Source: Flammeovirgaceae bacterium UBA6059
GTDB lineage: Bacteria; Bacteroidota; Bacteroidia; Cytophagales; Cyclobacteriaceae
Assembly: GCA_002435755.1 (NCBI GenBank)
Contig: DIYH01000040.1
Span: 277,408 to 341,407 of the forward strand
DNA length: 64,000 bases
Reading direction: 5' to 3'
Shown piece after piece: positions 54,179 to 63,978 of this stretch. Both the position numbers and the translations under genes were made by a program. Positions within the stretch are counted from its first letter, which is position 1. The number at the start of each line of letters is the position of its first letter. The notes beneath the pieces were generated by a model. That model was not told the origin of the DNA and ran no database searches. It saw only the letters and a list, made by a program, of their open reading frames with translations.

Positions 54179-55093
54179 ATGACTGCTAAGGGCAATCATC
54201 TCAATAAAACACTTGTAGTCGTTGGAGGCCCCACAGCGGTAGGTAAGACATCAGTCGCGATCAGGTTAGCGAAGTACTACAAAACAGAAATCTTATCTGC
54301 TGATTCGAGGCAGTTTTACAGGGAAATGAACATTGGTACGGCTAAGCCCGATGCAGAGGAGTTAGCAGAGGTTAAGCACCATTTTATTGACAGTTTGTCT
54401 ATTCACGACCTGTATAATGTAGGGCATTATGAACGTGATGCATTGTCTCTGCTCGAGAAGTTATTTGCAAAACATGATATAGCCGTCTTAGTCGGTGGTT
54501 CAGGTTTATTCATCAAGGCTGTTTGCGATGGACTTGACGAGATACCAGAGATAGACCCTTTCATCCGGCGAGAACTCAATTCGATCTTTAATCAAGATGG
54601 GATTGTGCCATTGCAAGAAATGCTGAGACTAGCGGACCCTGTCTACTTCGAAAAGGTGGATCAGCAGAATCATGTCCGACTAATTCGTGCGCTTGAGGTG
54701 ATCAAAGGTACAGGACGACCATTTTCAGAATATCACTCACAGCAAGTGGTGAAAAGACCTTTCAGCATAATCAGAATAGCCTTGTCACTAGATAGACATG
54801 AACTCTACAAGAGGATTGACGACCGCATGGATGCCATGATTGACAGAGGACTCTTTGACGAAGCAAGGCTATTACTGCCTTTTGCTCACTTAAATGCCCT
54901 TCAGACCGTCGGTTATCAGGAAATCTTTGGTTACCTCAACGGCAAATACGATAAAGAAGAAGCTGTAAGGCTACTGAAGCGCAATAGCAGACGCTACGCG
55001 AAGAGACAGCTCACATGGTTTCATAGGGATGACCAGTTCAGTTGGTTTGATCCTTTGCAATTCGATGAAATGATCGAACTAATCAACTCATAA
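54179..55093 (+). CDS. miaA: tRNA dimethylallyltransferase
   Basis: A 304-residue enzyme that isopentenylates A37 of tRNAs reading UNN codons. P-loop GPTAVGKTSVAIRLA, the DSRQFYREM substrate loop, GTAKP and the tRNA-binding insertion are present. Length is normal. It diverges from the hybrid kinase (41-bp gap) and converges with pfkA (4 bp apart). Confidence 0.95.
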   Translation: MTAKGNHLNKTLVVVGGPTAVGKTSVAIRLAKYYKTEILSADSRQFYREMNIGTAKPDAEELAEVKHHFIDSLSIHDLYNVGHYERDALSLLEKLFAKHDIAVLVGGSGLFIKAVCDGLDEIPEIDPFIRRELNSIFNQDGIVPLQEMLRLADPVYFEKVDQQNHVRLIRALEVIKGTGRPFSEYHSQQVVKRPFSIIRIALSLDRHELYKRIDDRMDAMIDRGLFDEARLLLPFAHLNALQTVGYQEIFGYLNGKYDKEEAVRLLKRNSRRYAKRQLTWFHRDDQFSWFDPLQFDEMIELINS

Positions 55094-55097
55094 AGGT

Positions 55098-56069
55098 TTA
55101 CAGGCTGAGTATCTGAACCAACTTGATCAACTCTTGATCAAGAGGCTTAGATTTGCTTATGGCTAGTTTGAAGTTGGTGTAGTGTACCTTATTATCGATA
55201 ATCCCTACCATTACATTTTTCTGCCCATTCACTAGTCCTTCTACAGCGGCCAATCCTAATCGGGAAGCTAGAATCCTATCGAAGGCAGTAGGGCTTCCCC
55301 CACGCTGAATATGACCAAGAGTAGAAACTCTTATATCCAGGTCACCCAGGTTTTTCATGACTCTTCCGGCTATCTCATGAGCATTACCCTGTTCGTCACC
55401 TTCCGCTACTACAATAATTGAGGAGGTCTTTTGCCGGTCTCTCCCTTCTTTCAAGGTATTGATCACATCATCTATGGTGGTAGATGTTTCCGGAACCATC
55501 ACTAGTTCGGCCCCACCACCTATACCACACTGGATAGCGATGTAACCTGAATGACGACCCATCACTTCAACAAAAAAGACTCGGTCATGGGATGCAGCGG
55601 TATCACGAATCTTATCAATAGCATCTAGTGCGGTATTGACCGCAGTGTCAAAGCCAATCGTATAGTCGGAACCGTATAGGTCATTGTCAATCGTACCGGG
55701 ACAGCCGACTGTGGGAATCCCATATTCATCGTAAAAGATATTAGCTCCGGTAAATGTGCCATCCCCGCCAACGGCGATGATACCTTCAATACCTCGTTGC
55801 ATCAGTTGGTCGTAAGCCCTTTTGCGACCTTCTTTGGTCATAAAGTCCTTACTACGAGCAGACTTAAGTATAGTGCCTCCGCGCTGAACCATATTGCTGA
55901 CCGAATATGACTTCATTTTATAGATATCACCCTCAATCATGCCATTGTATCCGTATTTGATACCATACACCTCCATCTTGAGATAGAGCGCACTACGCAC
56001 AACTGAGCGAATGCAAGCATTCATTCCAGGGGCATCACCACCGGAAGTAAAAACAGCAATTTTCTTCAT
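55098..56069 (-). CDS. pfkA: 6-phosphofructokinase (ATP-dependent)
   Basis: A 323-residue enzyme phosphorylating fructose 6-phosphate. The ATP loop TSGGDAPGMNACIR, GGDGTFTGA, the catalytic PGTIDNDLYGSD, the MGRHSGYIA segment and LGHIQRGGSPTAFDR are all present, so it is the ATP-type enzyme with Gly at the ATP-selective site. Transcribed towards miaA. Confidence 0.96.
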   Translation of the reverse strand: MKKIAVFTSGGDAPGMNACIRSVVRSALYLKMEVYGIKYGYNGMIEGDIYKMKSYSVSNMVQRGGTILKSARSKDFMTKEGRKRAYDQLMQRGIEGIIAVGGDGTFTGANIFYDEYGIPTVGCPGTIDNDLYGSDYTIGFDTAVNTALDAIDKIRDTAASHDRVFFVEVMGRHSGYIAIQCGIGGGAELVMVPETSTTIDDVINTLKEGRDRQKTSSIIVVAEGDEQGNAHEIAGRVMKNLGDLDIRVSTLGHIQRGGSPTAFDRILASRLGLAAVEGLVNGQKNVMVGIIDNKVHYTNFKLAISKSKPLDQELIKLVQILSL

Positions 56070-56192
56070 GGTTATTTAAGACTGGTTGGAACTAACAGGA
56101 TAGTCTTTCTAAGAATTCGGCTCAAGTATAAGTAAAAAATGAATTACTTTGAAGACACCAACCAATGCAAACGATTCCAATTCAATAAGAAA

Positions 56193-57239
56193 ATGAAGGT
56201 TCCATTTGTGGATCTCAAAAGGCAGCATGAAGCCATAAAGGACGAGTTAAATGAAGCCATCCACAGAGTGATCTCTAGTGGCAATTTTATACTTGGAGTG
56301 GAGGTCGAAGCTTTTGAAGCAGAGTTTGCTGCCTACACAGGTGCAAAACACTGTGTGACTTGTGCCAATGGTACTGATGCTTTAGAATTGGCTTTTGAGG
56401 CTCTCGGAATTGGAGATGGTGATGAGGTGATCCTTCCAGCTTTTGGATGGGTTTCAGCTTCTATGGCACTCAAACGTATTGGTGCTGTTCCAATTTTTGT
56501 TGATATTCACCCTGACACATTTCACATTACAGTAGATGAAATCGCACCTGCGATTACAGCCAGAACTAAAGCTGTTGTCATTGTTCATCTTTTCGGTCAA
56601 GCCAATGAAGTTTATAAGGTTAGCAAGCTCTGTAAAGAAAAGGGCCTTCTACTGATAGAGGATTGTGCGCAGGCTCATGGATTGTTTATCGATGGTCAAC
56701 AACACGTAGGTAACTTTGGTGATATAGGTACTTTCAGCTTTTATCCGACCAAAAACCTGGGCTGTATGGGAGATGGAGGCGGTGTTATCACTAACAACTC
56801 AGCCATTGCCAACAAGATTCGAGCTTTGCGAGATTACGGTAGAGTAGAAGGTAGGTTTACAATTGACGGTAGAAATAGTCGTATGGATGGGCTGCAGGCT
56901 GCAGTGCTGAGAACGAAGTTACCCTATTTGGATGGGTGGAATGGGAAGAGGAGAGAAATTGCAAATAGGTATAATCAGATTTTGAAGCAGAAGCTTGAGT
57001 ATACTCCGACAACTTTGCACAATGTATTTTACAAATATATCCTACGATTAGATCCGTCACTTGTCTTACAGATTTTCCCAAGAGCTGTCTTCATTAATGA
57101 AGGTAATCGATATGATATAGTTAAGCACTCTAAGGGTATAACCATGTTAGAAGAAAATCAAACCACCATGTATTCATTACCTAACCGGCCAGAGCTTACA
57201 GAAACTGAAATCACCTACATTTGCCACAGTCTTACCTAG
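56193..57239 (+). CDS. DegT/DnrJ/EryC1-family sugar aminotransferase
   Basis: About 348 residues from ATG 56193 (MKVPFVDLKRQHEAIKDEL), the usual start of the family; an upstream ATG at 56139 would add 18 odd residues. The fold-type I PLP enzyme has CANGTDALELAFEALGI, the pocket AFGWVSASMALKRIG, and the PLP lysine Lys187 in YPTKNLGCMGDGG. Such enzymes make amino sugars (for example on UDP- or dTDP-linked 4-keto sugars) for surface glycans. First of a three-gene set with the YfhO-like and GT genes. Confidence 0.9.
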   Translation: MKVPFVDLKRQHEAIKDELNEAIHRVISSGNFILGVEVEAFEAEFAAYTGAKHCVTCANGTDALELAFEALGIGDGDEVILPAFGWVSASMALKRIGAVPIFVDIHPDTFHITVDEIAPAITARTKAVVIVHLFGQANEVYKVSKLCKEKGLLLIEDCAQAHGLFIDGQQHVGNFGDIGTFSFYPTKNLGCMGDGGGVITNNSAIANKIRALRDYGRVEGRFTIDGRNSRMDGLQAAVLRTKLPYLDGWNGKRREIANRYNQILKQKLEYTPTTLHNVFYKYILRLDPSLVLQIFPRAVFINEGNRYDIVKHSKGITMLEENQTTMYSLPNRPELTETEITYICHSLT

Positions 57240-57255
57240 CATATATTTCATACTA

Positions 57256-59652
57256 ATGAAGCAGATTAAACCGTGGTTGGAGCACCTTTTTCCGGTGTTG
57301 GTATTCTTTATTTTAGTGAGTGTATACTTTGCTCCACTTTACACCGGCAAATCACTTGTTCAAAGTGATAATGTACAGTTTGAGGGCACTACGAGGGAAC
57401 TGACCGAATTTCGAGAAGCCGGAGAGGAAATTGGGTGGACTAATGCAGAGTTTTCAGGGATGCCAATTACTGTAGGCTCCAAATACAATATCTACAGATT
57501 TTTTAATCGAGCATTCTTCTATTCCTTGGCGCCCAAACCAATAATGATGATGCTCGCCCTATTCATCGGATTTTATATTTTGGGTAGCACGTTTTCAGAA
57601 CGTAAATGGTTAAATGCCCTGTTTTCATTTGCTTTTGCATTCAGCACATTTAATGTAATAAGCCTAGAAGCCGGGCATGACAACAAAGTTGTTGCAATCG
57701 CTCTTATGGCTCCTGTGTTAGCTGGAATTATAAGGGCCTATCGTGGGGAACTACTTTTAGGTGGTTTGATAACGGCTTTTTTTGGCGGTTTTCAGTTGTA
57801 TTTTCTACACATTCAGATTACCTATTATTTACTCATTCTAGCTCTTGGCTATGCTATTTTCATATGTATTCAAACAGCTATAAGTAGTAAATGGCCTGAC
57901 TTTATTCGTTCTAGTGCGATACTTGTTATAGCTACAGTTGTGGCTATTGGATTAAACTTCGGTAAGCTTTACTCTTTATACGAATACTCTAACTATTCCA
58001 ATAGGGGAGGTTCAGAGTTGTCTTCAAGCAATGCAGGATCAGGCTTAGATAAGGATTATGCGCTCGCCTGGAGCAATGGCCTGCTGGAACCTTTCACTAT
58101 TGTTTTTCCCTATTTTCATGGAGGTGCTTCATCCGGTGAGCAAATCAGCAATACTGCTGAAGTCTACAGGCAATTAAGTTCTCGTGGTGTGGATAGACGC
58201 ACTCTCCAGAGTATCACGACTTCAGCACCACTTTATTGGGGTGAGCAACCTTTTACAGCGGGACCAATTTATTTCGGAGCGATCATATGTTTTCTTTCGG
58301 TACTAAGTCTATTTAATCTAAGAAATCAAATAAAGTGGTGGGCGTTAGCATTTATAGTTCTATCGATACTATTATCTATGGGTAAGAGCCTAGAATGGTT
58401 TACAGATATATTTTTTTACTATGTTCCTCTATATAATAAATTTCGATCAGTGACGATGATAATGTCAATAGGTCAGCTTCTTGTGCCATTGCTTGCATTG
58501 CTCATACTTGATCAGCTTTTGGATAAAAAGGGATGGACTGGTGACCTTAAAAAACCTCTTTTCAAAAGCTTTGCCTTGATCGTCTTTTTAGGCGTGATAT
58601 TTCTTTTGTTTGGGTCAGTTTTTTTTGATTTTCAAGGCCCAAATGACAGCCAATATGGTTTTCCTGACTGGCTGTTGAATGCTCTTGTTCTAGACAGAAT
58701 TAGTTTATTCAACCAAGACATATTTAGGACGCTCATTTTGGTAGGGTTGGTGTTTGTTATACTATGGCTATTATCAATTGAGAAAATCAAGAATGAGATA
58801 GCTTTGACAGTGCTTGCATTACTTGTTATTGGAGATTTGTGGTTGGTGAATAGACGTTACCTCAAGGAAGATGATTTCCAGAGGAAAACACGAGTGACGG
58901 AAAGTACTTTCTCTCCATCACAAGCTGATATTCAAATAAAGAGGGATACATCCTACTACAGGGTTTTAAATCTTACCGTCAATCCTTTCAGTGATGGACT
59001 GACGTCATACCATCACTTTTCTGCAGGAGGTTATAGTGCTATTAAAATGCAGCGCTACCAAGAGTTGATCGACCAATACCTTAGCCAAGTAGACCAGGGT
59101 GTGCTAGGTATGCTTAATACTAAGTACTTGATAGTAAATGGTTCGTCTGGCCCACAAGTACAAAGAAATATAGAAGCTCTAGGTAATGCTTGGCTGATAC
59201 AAACACTAAATTTGGTAGCCGATGCTGATGAGGAGATAGAGGCGATTGGTAATATCAATTTAGCTAGGGAAGCAGTATATGACTATCGCTTTTCTGAGGT
59301 CGTAAGTAAGTCAGCTTACTCGGGACATGGTGTACTAGAACTGGTAAATTATCACCCGGAAGAGATGACATATAGATATTCATCCAAGGAAGATCAGTTT
59401 GGAGTGTTCTCTGAAATATACTATGCACCTGGATGGAACGCTTATATAGACAGTGAAGAGGTAGATCATATCCGTGTGAATTATATCCTACGAGGAATGG
59501 AGTTGCCTGCCGGTAATCACGAGATTGTATTCAAGTATGAGCCAGTATCTGTTAAGTATGGTGACGTCTTTTCTGGGTTTTTTATGTTAGTCTTAATTGT
59601 TTCAGGTGGTTTTCTTGGATATAACAGATTCAAAGAGAGAGTCAAGCGATGA
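57256..59652 (+). CDS. YfhO-like multi-spanning membrane protein
   Basis: A 798-residue protein with about 12-13 membrane spans and a large soluble C-terminal domain. The block SLVQSDNVQFEGTTRELTEF after the first span and YYAPGWNAYIDSEEVDHIRV before the last are typical of the YfhO family, which is related to GT-C enzymes that transfer sugars from lipid carriers. It starts 16 bp after the aminotransferase and overlaps the next gene by ATGA, so it belongs to the same operon and probably decorates a surface glycan or lipid. Confidence 0.85.
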   Translation: MKQIKPWLEHLFPVLVFFILVSVYFAPLYTGKSLVQSDNVQFEGTTRELTEFREAGEEIGWTNAEFSGMPITVGSKYNIYRFFNRAFFYSLAPKPIMMMLALFIGFYILGSTFSERKWLNALFSFAFAFSTFNVISLEAGHDNKVVAIALMAPVLAGIIRAYRGELLLGGLITAFFGGFQLYFLHIQITYYLLILALGYAIFICIQTAISSKWPDFIRSSAILVIATVVAIGLNFGKLYSLYEYSNYSNRGGSELSSSNAGSGLDKDYALAWSNGLLEPFTIVFPYFHGGASSGEQISNTAEVYRQLSSRGVDRRTLQSITTSAPLYWGEQPFTAGPIYFGAIICFLSVLSLFNLRNQIKWWALAFIVLSILLSMGKSLEWFTDIFFYYVPLYNKFRSVTMIMSIGQLLVPLLALLILDQLLDKKGWTGDLKKPLFKSFALIVFLGVIFLLFGSVFFDFQGPNDSQYGFPDWLLNALVLDRISLFNQDIFRTLILVGLVFVILWLLSIEKIKNEIALTVLALLVIGDLWLVNRRYLKEDDFQRKTRVTESTFSPSQADIQIKRDTSYYRVLNLTVNPFSDGLTSYHHFSAGGYSAIKMQRYQELIDQYLSQVDQGVLGMLNTKYLIVNGSSGPQVQRNIEALGNAWLIQTLNLVADADEEIEAIGNINLAREAVYDYRFSEVVSKSAYSGHGVLELVNYHPEEMTYRYSSKEDQFGVFSEIYYAPGWNAYIDSEEVDHIRVNYILRGMELPAGNHEIVFKYEPVSVKYGDVFSGFFMLVLIVSGGFLGYNRFKERVKR

Positions 59653-60572
59653 AATCTCCTATATTACTTTTAATATACAATCGCCCAGATAAAACAGCGA
59701 TATTACTGGAAGCAATAAGAGAATATAGGCCGACTAAAGTCTATATCGCTGCTGATGGGCCAAAGATAGACAAGGACATAGATGTCATTCGTACAACCCG
59801 TCGGGTGGCATCAAAAATTGATTGGAAATGCGAAGTTTTTACTCTGTTTAGGGAGGTTAATTTAGGATGTAAGGTAGCGGTAAGCTCGGCTATAGACTGG
59901 TTTTTTGAAGCTGAAGAGATGGGGATCATACTCGAAGATGATTGTTTGCCTGACAGTAGTTTTTTTTTGCTTTGTGAAGAGTTGCTTTCAAAGTATAAAG
60001 AGAATGATAAAGTTGGAATGATTGCCGGTACGAATCAGTTTTCGAACCAGCTTTTCAATGTGGAGGAGTCTTACTTTTTTGGTACAAACGCCTCTATCTG
60101 GGGTTGGGCGAGTTGGAGAAGGGCTTGGGAGCATTATGACGTAAACATGACACAATGGCCAAAACTAAGGAAGGAGAGAGGTTTTTTGAGAAGCTATTCC
60201 TCGAATATGCTCGAAAGGCTCAGAAGGCAGGCTGCCTACGATGACGTTTACTCCAATAGAATTGATACGTGGGATTATCAATGGACCTTTGCTCGCCAAA
60301 AAGCAGGGCTGCTATGTATTATTCCAAGTGCCAACTTGGTAGAAAATATCGGAATGGATGGTGGGGGTACTCATCTGAAAAACTCAAATTATGTTGGGCA
60401 ACTTAAATCTAAACCCTTGGAGTTCCCTCTCAGGCATCCAGTGGGATTATCGGTCAATCGAGAGTTTGATCGATTACTATCTGGCCAAATAGTTTCAGAG
60501 GGAATGATTCGCAACATCCTTTACCTAATGATTAAAAGACCATTTAAGAATTATCTGTTGTCAGAGCGTTGA
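59649..60572 (+). CDS. Nucleotide-diphospho-sugar transferase (GT-A type)
   Basis: A 307-residue glycosyltransferase-like protein: ILLLIYNRPDKTA at the N-terminus, the acidic metal motif ILEDDCLPD and a FGTNASIWGWASWRRAW block seen in sugar transferases of the HlpA-like group. Cytoplasmic, no spans. It is third in the DegT-YfhO operon. Its last 29 bp overlap the convergent pyruvyl transferase gene. Confidence 0.85.
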   Translation: MKSPILLLIYNRPDKTAILLEAIREYRPTKVYIAADGPKIDKDIDVIRTTRRVASKIDWKCEVFTLFREVNLGCKVAVSSAIDWFFEAEEMGIILEDDCLPDSSFFLLCEELLSKYKENDKVGMIAGTNQFSNQLFNVEESYFFGTNASIWGWASWRRAWEHYDVNMTQWPKLRKERGFLRSYSSNMLERLRRQAAYDDVYSNRIDTWDYQWTFARQKAGLLCIIPSANLVENIGMDGGGTHLKNSNYVGQLKSKPLEFPLRHPVGLSVNREFDRLLSGQIVSEGMIRNILYLMIKRPFKNYLLSER

Positions 60573-61617
60573 TCTTAATAAGCTGATTTAAGTATATTTC
60601 TTCTGTTTTCCTTTTGTGTTGGACTATTAATTCAGATTGTTTCTCAGCTTGTGCTAGTGCAGTTTGTGTTGCCTCGAGGTTTTCATCGATAGAGATGCTT
60701 GTCTTAAGAATTGTCGAAAGGAATCCCTTCACAGTGTCCGACCGAATGTCATGGCTTATCATTATTCCAGGTATACCTAACGATGCTGAGAGGCCTAATC
60801 CATGAACTCTTGAGCCAATAACGAAATCAAAGCTATTGTAGATGTCCTTGTAATCTGAAGAATCATAGGAATAGCGAATATTCAGATCTGCGAACTCCTC
60901 ACTGGCATATTCAAGTTCGTCAAAATAATGACATACGATCTCAAACTCAATGTGATCTATGATATTCAAGAGTCGCTTATAATATTCTTGAATATAAGCT
61001 CCAACCTGATCATTAACCCTATTGTCCTTGGGAGTTCTGTGCGTAGCGTAAATCAACCCTACTCTTTTGACATTATAGACTAGTTTATTCGTGACTGAAG
61101 AAAATAAAGCAGGGCATGGTTGTTGGATTGCTCCAAACGATTGAAGAAGCTTCTCTGCTCTTTTGTCTCTTGTAATAACTAAGTTTGCCTTTTTCAAAAC
61201 TTCGATTTCATAGGGCTTGAAAGAGTCTATAGAAATGGGTTCACCCATACCTATTCCTAGAAACAAAGTCGGAACTTCGTTTTTAAGAATGAAGTGATAC
61301 AGATCCTTTGAAACCTCCCCGTACCATGAGGGAGAACCTGCAAAGACTACAAGATCTACGAAAGTTCCCCGAGAAGTTGGTTTGAGTGAGTTATCAAGAA
61401 AAGGTGAGAAAAGGGGAACCCTGAAGAAAAACTTAAAAACAGAATTAAGTGATTTGCGCTTCCAACCTATAAGGTACCTTACCTGCGGATGTTTGTTATA
61501 TATAATAGCATTGAACGTGGTAATTTTCTTTAGGAGATTTATACATCCTATTAAGATAAACTCATCCCCAGGATTCCATTGTCGAGTAGTGGAAAATACT
61601 ATATTCTTTGTCCGCAA
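60544..61617 (-). CDS. Polysaccharide pyruvyl transferase family protein
   Basis: A 357-residue enzyme. The N-terminus TTRQWNPGDEFILIG fits the PS_pyruv_trans family; the later FAGSPSWYGEVS, LFLGIGMG and FVIGSRVHGLGLSASLGIP are its usual landmarks, including the His of the SRVHG loop. It would add pyruvate ketals to sugars of a surface polysaccharide. It lies 46 bp after the GT9 gene on the same strand. Confidence 0.85.
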   Translation of the reverse strand: MRTKNIVFSTTRQWNPGDEFILIGCINLLKKITTFNAIIYNKHPQVRYLIGWKRKSLNSVFKFFFRVPLFSPFLDNSLKPTSRGTFVDLVVFAGSPSWYGEVSKDLYHFILKNEVPTLFLGIGMGEPISIDSFKPYEIEVLKKANLVITRDKRAEKLLQSFGAIQQPCPALFSSVTNKLVYNVKRVGLIYATHRTPKDNRVNDQVGAYIQEYYKRLLNIIDHIEFEIVCHYFDELEYASEEFADLNIRYSYDSSDYKDIYNSFDFVIGSRVHGLGLSASLGIPGIMISHDIRSDTVKGFLSTILKTSISIDENLEATQTALAQAEKQSELIVQHKRKTEEIYLNQLIKINALTTDNS

Positions 61618-61663
61618 TGTTTTTGATTGATTAGTAAAAGAAGCCTTTGAACTTATATTCGAG

Positions 61664-62845
61664 TCACAAGATTTTTTCTATTTGCGAAAGTACACATTCG
61701 ACGGATACCGTGTTTATTTTCAAAGTAGATATATGCTTGTATCTATTAATGACATACTTCTCACCCTTTTCCTCCAATTCTTCATTAAGAGCTTTAGGAT
61801 AGATATGTGTGATAGGCTTGTTCAGCTCTTTAGGGTATGGGTGAAACCTTCCATAGTGGTTGCCATTTGATATACAAATAGTGTTAACACCTAGAGCCGC
61901 TCCTATATGAGCTGGTCCGGATTCATTGCACACTATAAGCCGTGCCCTGGAAGTAGTTTTAATTGACTCGATTAAGCTAATTTTTCCACATAGATTTTGG
62001 ATTTTTTTTGGAGAGCCGGAAACAATCAACTCTCCCAGTACAAAATCAGTTTTGGCACCAAGTACAATTCCTCTGAGATGCTTCTGATCAATTAACCACT
62101 GAGCAACTTCCCTGAAGTTTTCTGGACTCCACATGCGGTAGGGCCGGCCGGCTCCTGGATAAATGACAAAATAATCTAAATGAGTATTATCCAAGTTGAT
62201 TTTCAAACTGGGATTGACCTTTGAACCCGTTATTTCTTTTATGAATTCAGCGTTTCTATAATATTCAAAGATTCCCTCTGGAGCTGGCCTAATAATGTGG
62301 CTATACCACCTTTTGGTAATCAGGCTCAGTAACATTGGCATATTGTTGCCTGTATCTTCAGGAGCAATTCTAGTAGGGGAGACACTACATCTGACAATTG
62401 CGTCTTCGAGCATAGTCATCCTGGAATTCGACGCTACAATTGTGGTTTCAAGGCCTAATTCTCTGATTTGGCCAAGTTTTTTCAGACGATAAAGAACTTC
62501 ATTATTAAACTTTCGTGAATCTAACATAATCAATTTCTGGTCATCAATACAATCAAGAGCTGCATAAAGCGATTTGAGACCAGGAGGTATAATAAAGTAT
62601 AATTCTTTTTTGTTGCGAGATAAAAGGGTTATTAAGTTTCTAAACAGTATATAATCACCAATAGCATCTAATTTGATAATGGCTGTACCTTTTAGCTTGA
62701 CTGGTGCAGGTCTGAAAAGAATTATACTATCCAACAGATAATAGAATCCGAAGGACAGCAGATTCAAAGACCGTCTGATACTCAGTTTAAAATAAAACCA
62801 GAGGCGTGTGAAATCTGAAACTGTTATATGATAATTCTTTAGCAA
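61664..62845 (-). CDS. Glycosyltransferase family 9 (heptosyltransferase-like)
   Basis: A 393-residue GT-B enzyme. It has the N-terminal GTAIIKLDAIGDYILFRNL with the Asp of GT9, YFVIYPGAGRPYRMWSPENF, and the nucleotide-binding RLIVCNESGPAHIGAALGVN. Probably acts in LPS core or surface glycan assembly. Upstream of the pyruvyl transferase gene. Confidence 0.88.
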   Translation of the reverse strand: MLKNYHITVSDFTRLWFYFKLSIRRSLNLLSFGFYYLLDSIILFRPAPVKLKGTAIIKLDAIGDYILFRNLITLLSRNKKELYFIIPPGLKSLYAALDCIDDQKLIMLDSRKFNNEVLYRLKKLGQIRELGLETTIVASNSRMTMLEDAIVRCSVSPTRIAPEDTGNNMPMLLSLITKRWYSHIIRPAPEGIFEYYRNAEFIKEITGSKVNPSLKINLDNTHLDYFVIYPGAGRPYRMWSPENFREVAQWLIDQKHLRGIVLGAKTDFVLGELIVSGSPKKIQNLCGKISLIESIKTTSRARLIVCNESGPAHIGAALGVNTICISNGNHYGRFHPYPKELNKPITHIYPKALNEELEEKGEKYVINRYKHISTLKINTVSVECVLSQIEKIL

Positions 62846-62967
62846 TACCTATTCGGATTAATAGCTTAACCTTTTTAATCACAGTGGAATATTAGTATCG
62901 GAAATTAAATGGAAAGTGACCACCTTGGCAATTATTTATTCATCAGAAATCATCTTATTGCACTATT

Positions 62968-63879
62968 ATGCTTCGCTTCTTCAGAAAACTGGTTCTTACT
63001 TTTTTTAAAATCAACAAACTCGAAAGACGGGTGGAAGAATCCAAAATATTGACCGCCCGGTTGCTTGCTAATCAGAATTTAAAGGATAAAAAAAGAATTA
63101 ACCGCAATATCAATCTTGCAGAGTTTAAGGTTTTTTCTCAATGGGGTGATGATGGTATACTTCAATATCTAATCGACACCTTGCCGATAGAGCATAGAAC
63201 ATTTATTGAGTTTGGTGTCGAAGACTATAAAGAATCCAATACAAGGTTCATTCTCATCAATAATCATTGGAAAGGCCTGGTTTATGACGGGAATGGCAGT
63301 AACATAAACGAGATTAAGAAGGATGACATATACTGGAAGTACGATCTTGTAGCTGAAAAACAGTTTATCACTAAGGCTAATATTAATTGTTTAATAGAGA
63401 ATAGTGGATTCAGTGGTGAAATCGGAATTTTAAGTATTGATATTGATGGTAATGATTATTGGGTATGGAAGGAAATCGAAATAGTCAATCCAGTTATAGT
63501 GATTATAGAATACAATGCGGTCTTCGGTTTGGACAGAGCTATTACAGTACCCTATGATGCAGATTTTAGTCGAACCAAAGCGCATTATTCTAATCTGTAC
63601 TTTGGTGCATCTTTGAGAGCCATATGCATGCTTGCCGAGAATAAAGGTTACTCGTTCATTGGTTGTACTTCAGCAGGTAACAATGCATATTTTGTAAGAC
63701 AAGGATATGAGTCTGATTTGTCAATAAAAACCGTAGAAGAGGGTTTCATAATGTCTAGCGCTAGAGAAAGCAGAGATGCTAAGGGTAGATTGTCTTTTAT
63801 TGCAGGTCAAAAGAGGTTAGAGGAAATAGGAGGAATGAAGGTTTTCAACGTAGTTACGAATGAGATAGAAGTGCTTTAA
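62968..63879 (+). CDS. SAM-dependent methyltransferase-like protein (FkbM-related)
   Basis: A 303-residue protein. After a basic N-terminus (about 1-50) comes a Rossmann-like domain: FIEFGVEDYKESNTRFIL in motif I position, WKGLVYDGNGSNIN with the ribose-binding acidic strand, and ILSIDIDGNDYWVWK, resembling FkbM methyltransferases that modify sugars. The strict GxGxG of motif I is not seen, so catalytic activity is uncertain. Diverges from the GT9 gene; 122-bp gap. Confidence 0.65.
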   Translation: MLRFFRKLVLTFFKINKLERRVEESKILTARLLANQNLKDKKRINRNINLAEFKVFSQWGDDGILQYLIDTLPIEHRTFIEFGVEDYKESNTRFILINNHWKGLVYDGNGSNINEIKKDDIYWKYDLVAEKQFITKANINCLIENSGFSGEIGILSIDIDGNDYWVWKEIEIVNPVIVIIEYNAVFGLDRAITVPYDADFSRTKAHYSNLYFGASLRAICMLAENKGYSFIGCTSAGNNAYFVRQGYESDLSIKTVEEGFIMSSARESRDAKGRLSFIAGQKRLEEIGGMKVFNVVTNEIEVL

Positions 63880-63954
63880 AAGTGACATAATTGGACCTAT
63901 TGTAACCATTCATTGTCATATAAAATAGCTGCTTTAAAAATTATGTTTGGTAAT

Positions 63955-63978
63955 CATCACTATTGATCAATAGTGATG
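63955..63978. repeat. 24-bp perfect palindrome
   Basis: CATCACTATTGA / TCAATAGTGATG, no spacer, 75 bp after the methyltransferase-like gene. There is no T-run after it, so it is a weak terminator at best; it may be a protein-binding site. The rest of 63880-64000 holds no visible gene. Confidence 0.6.
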
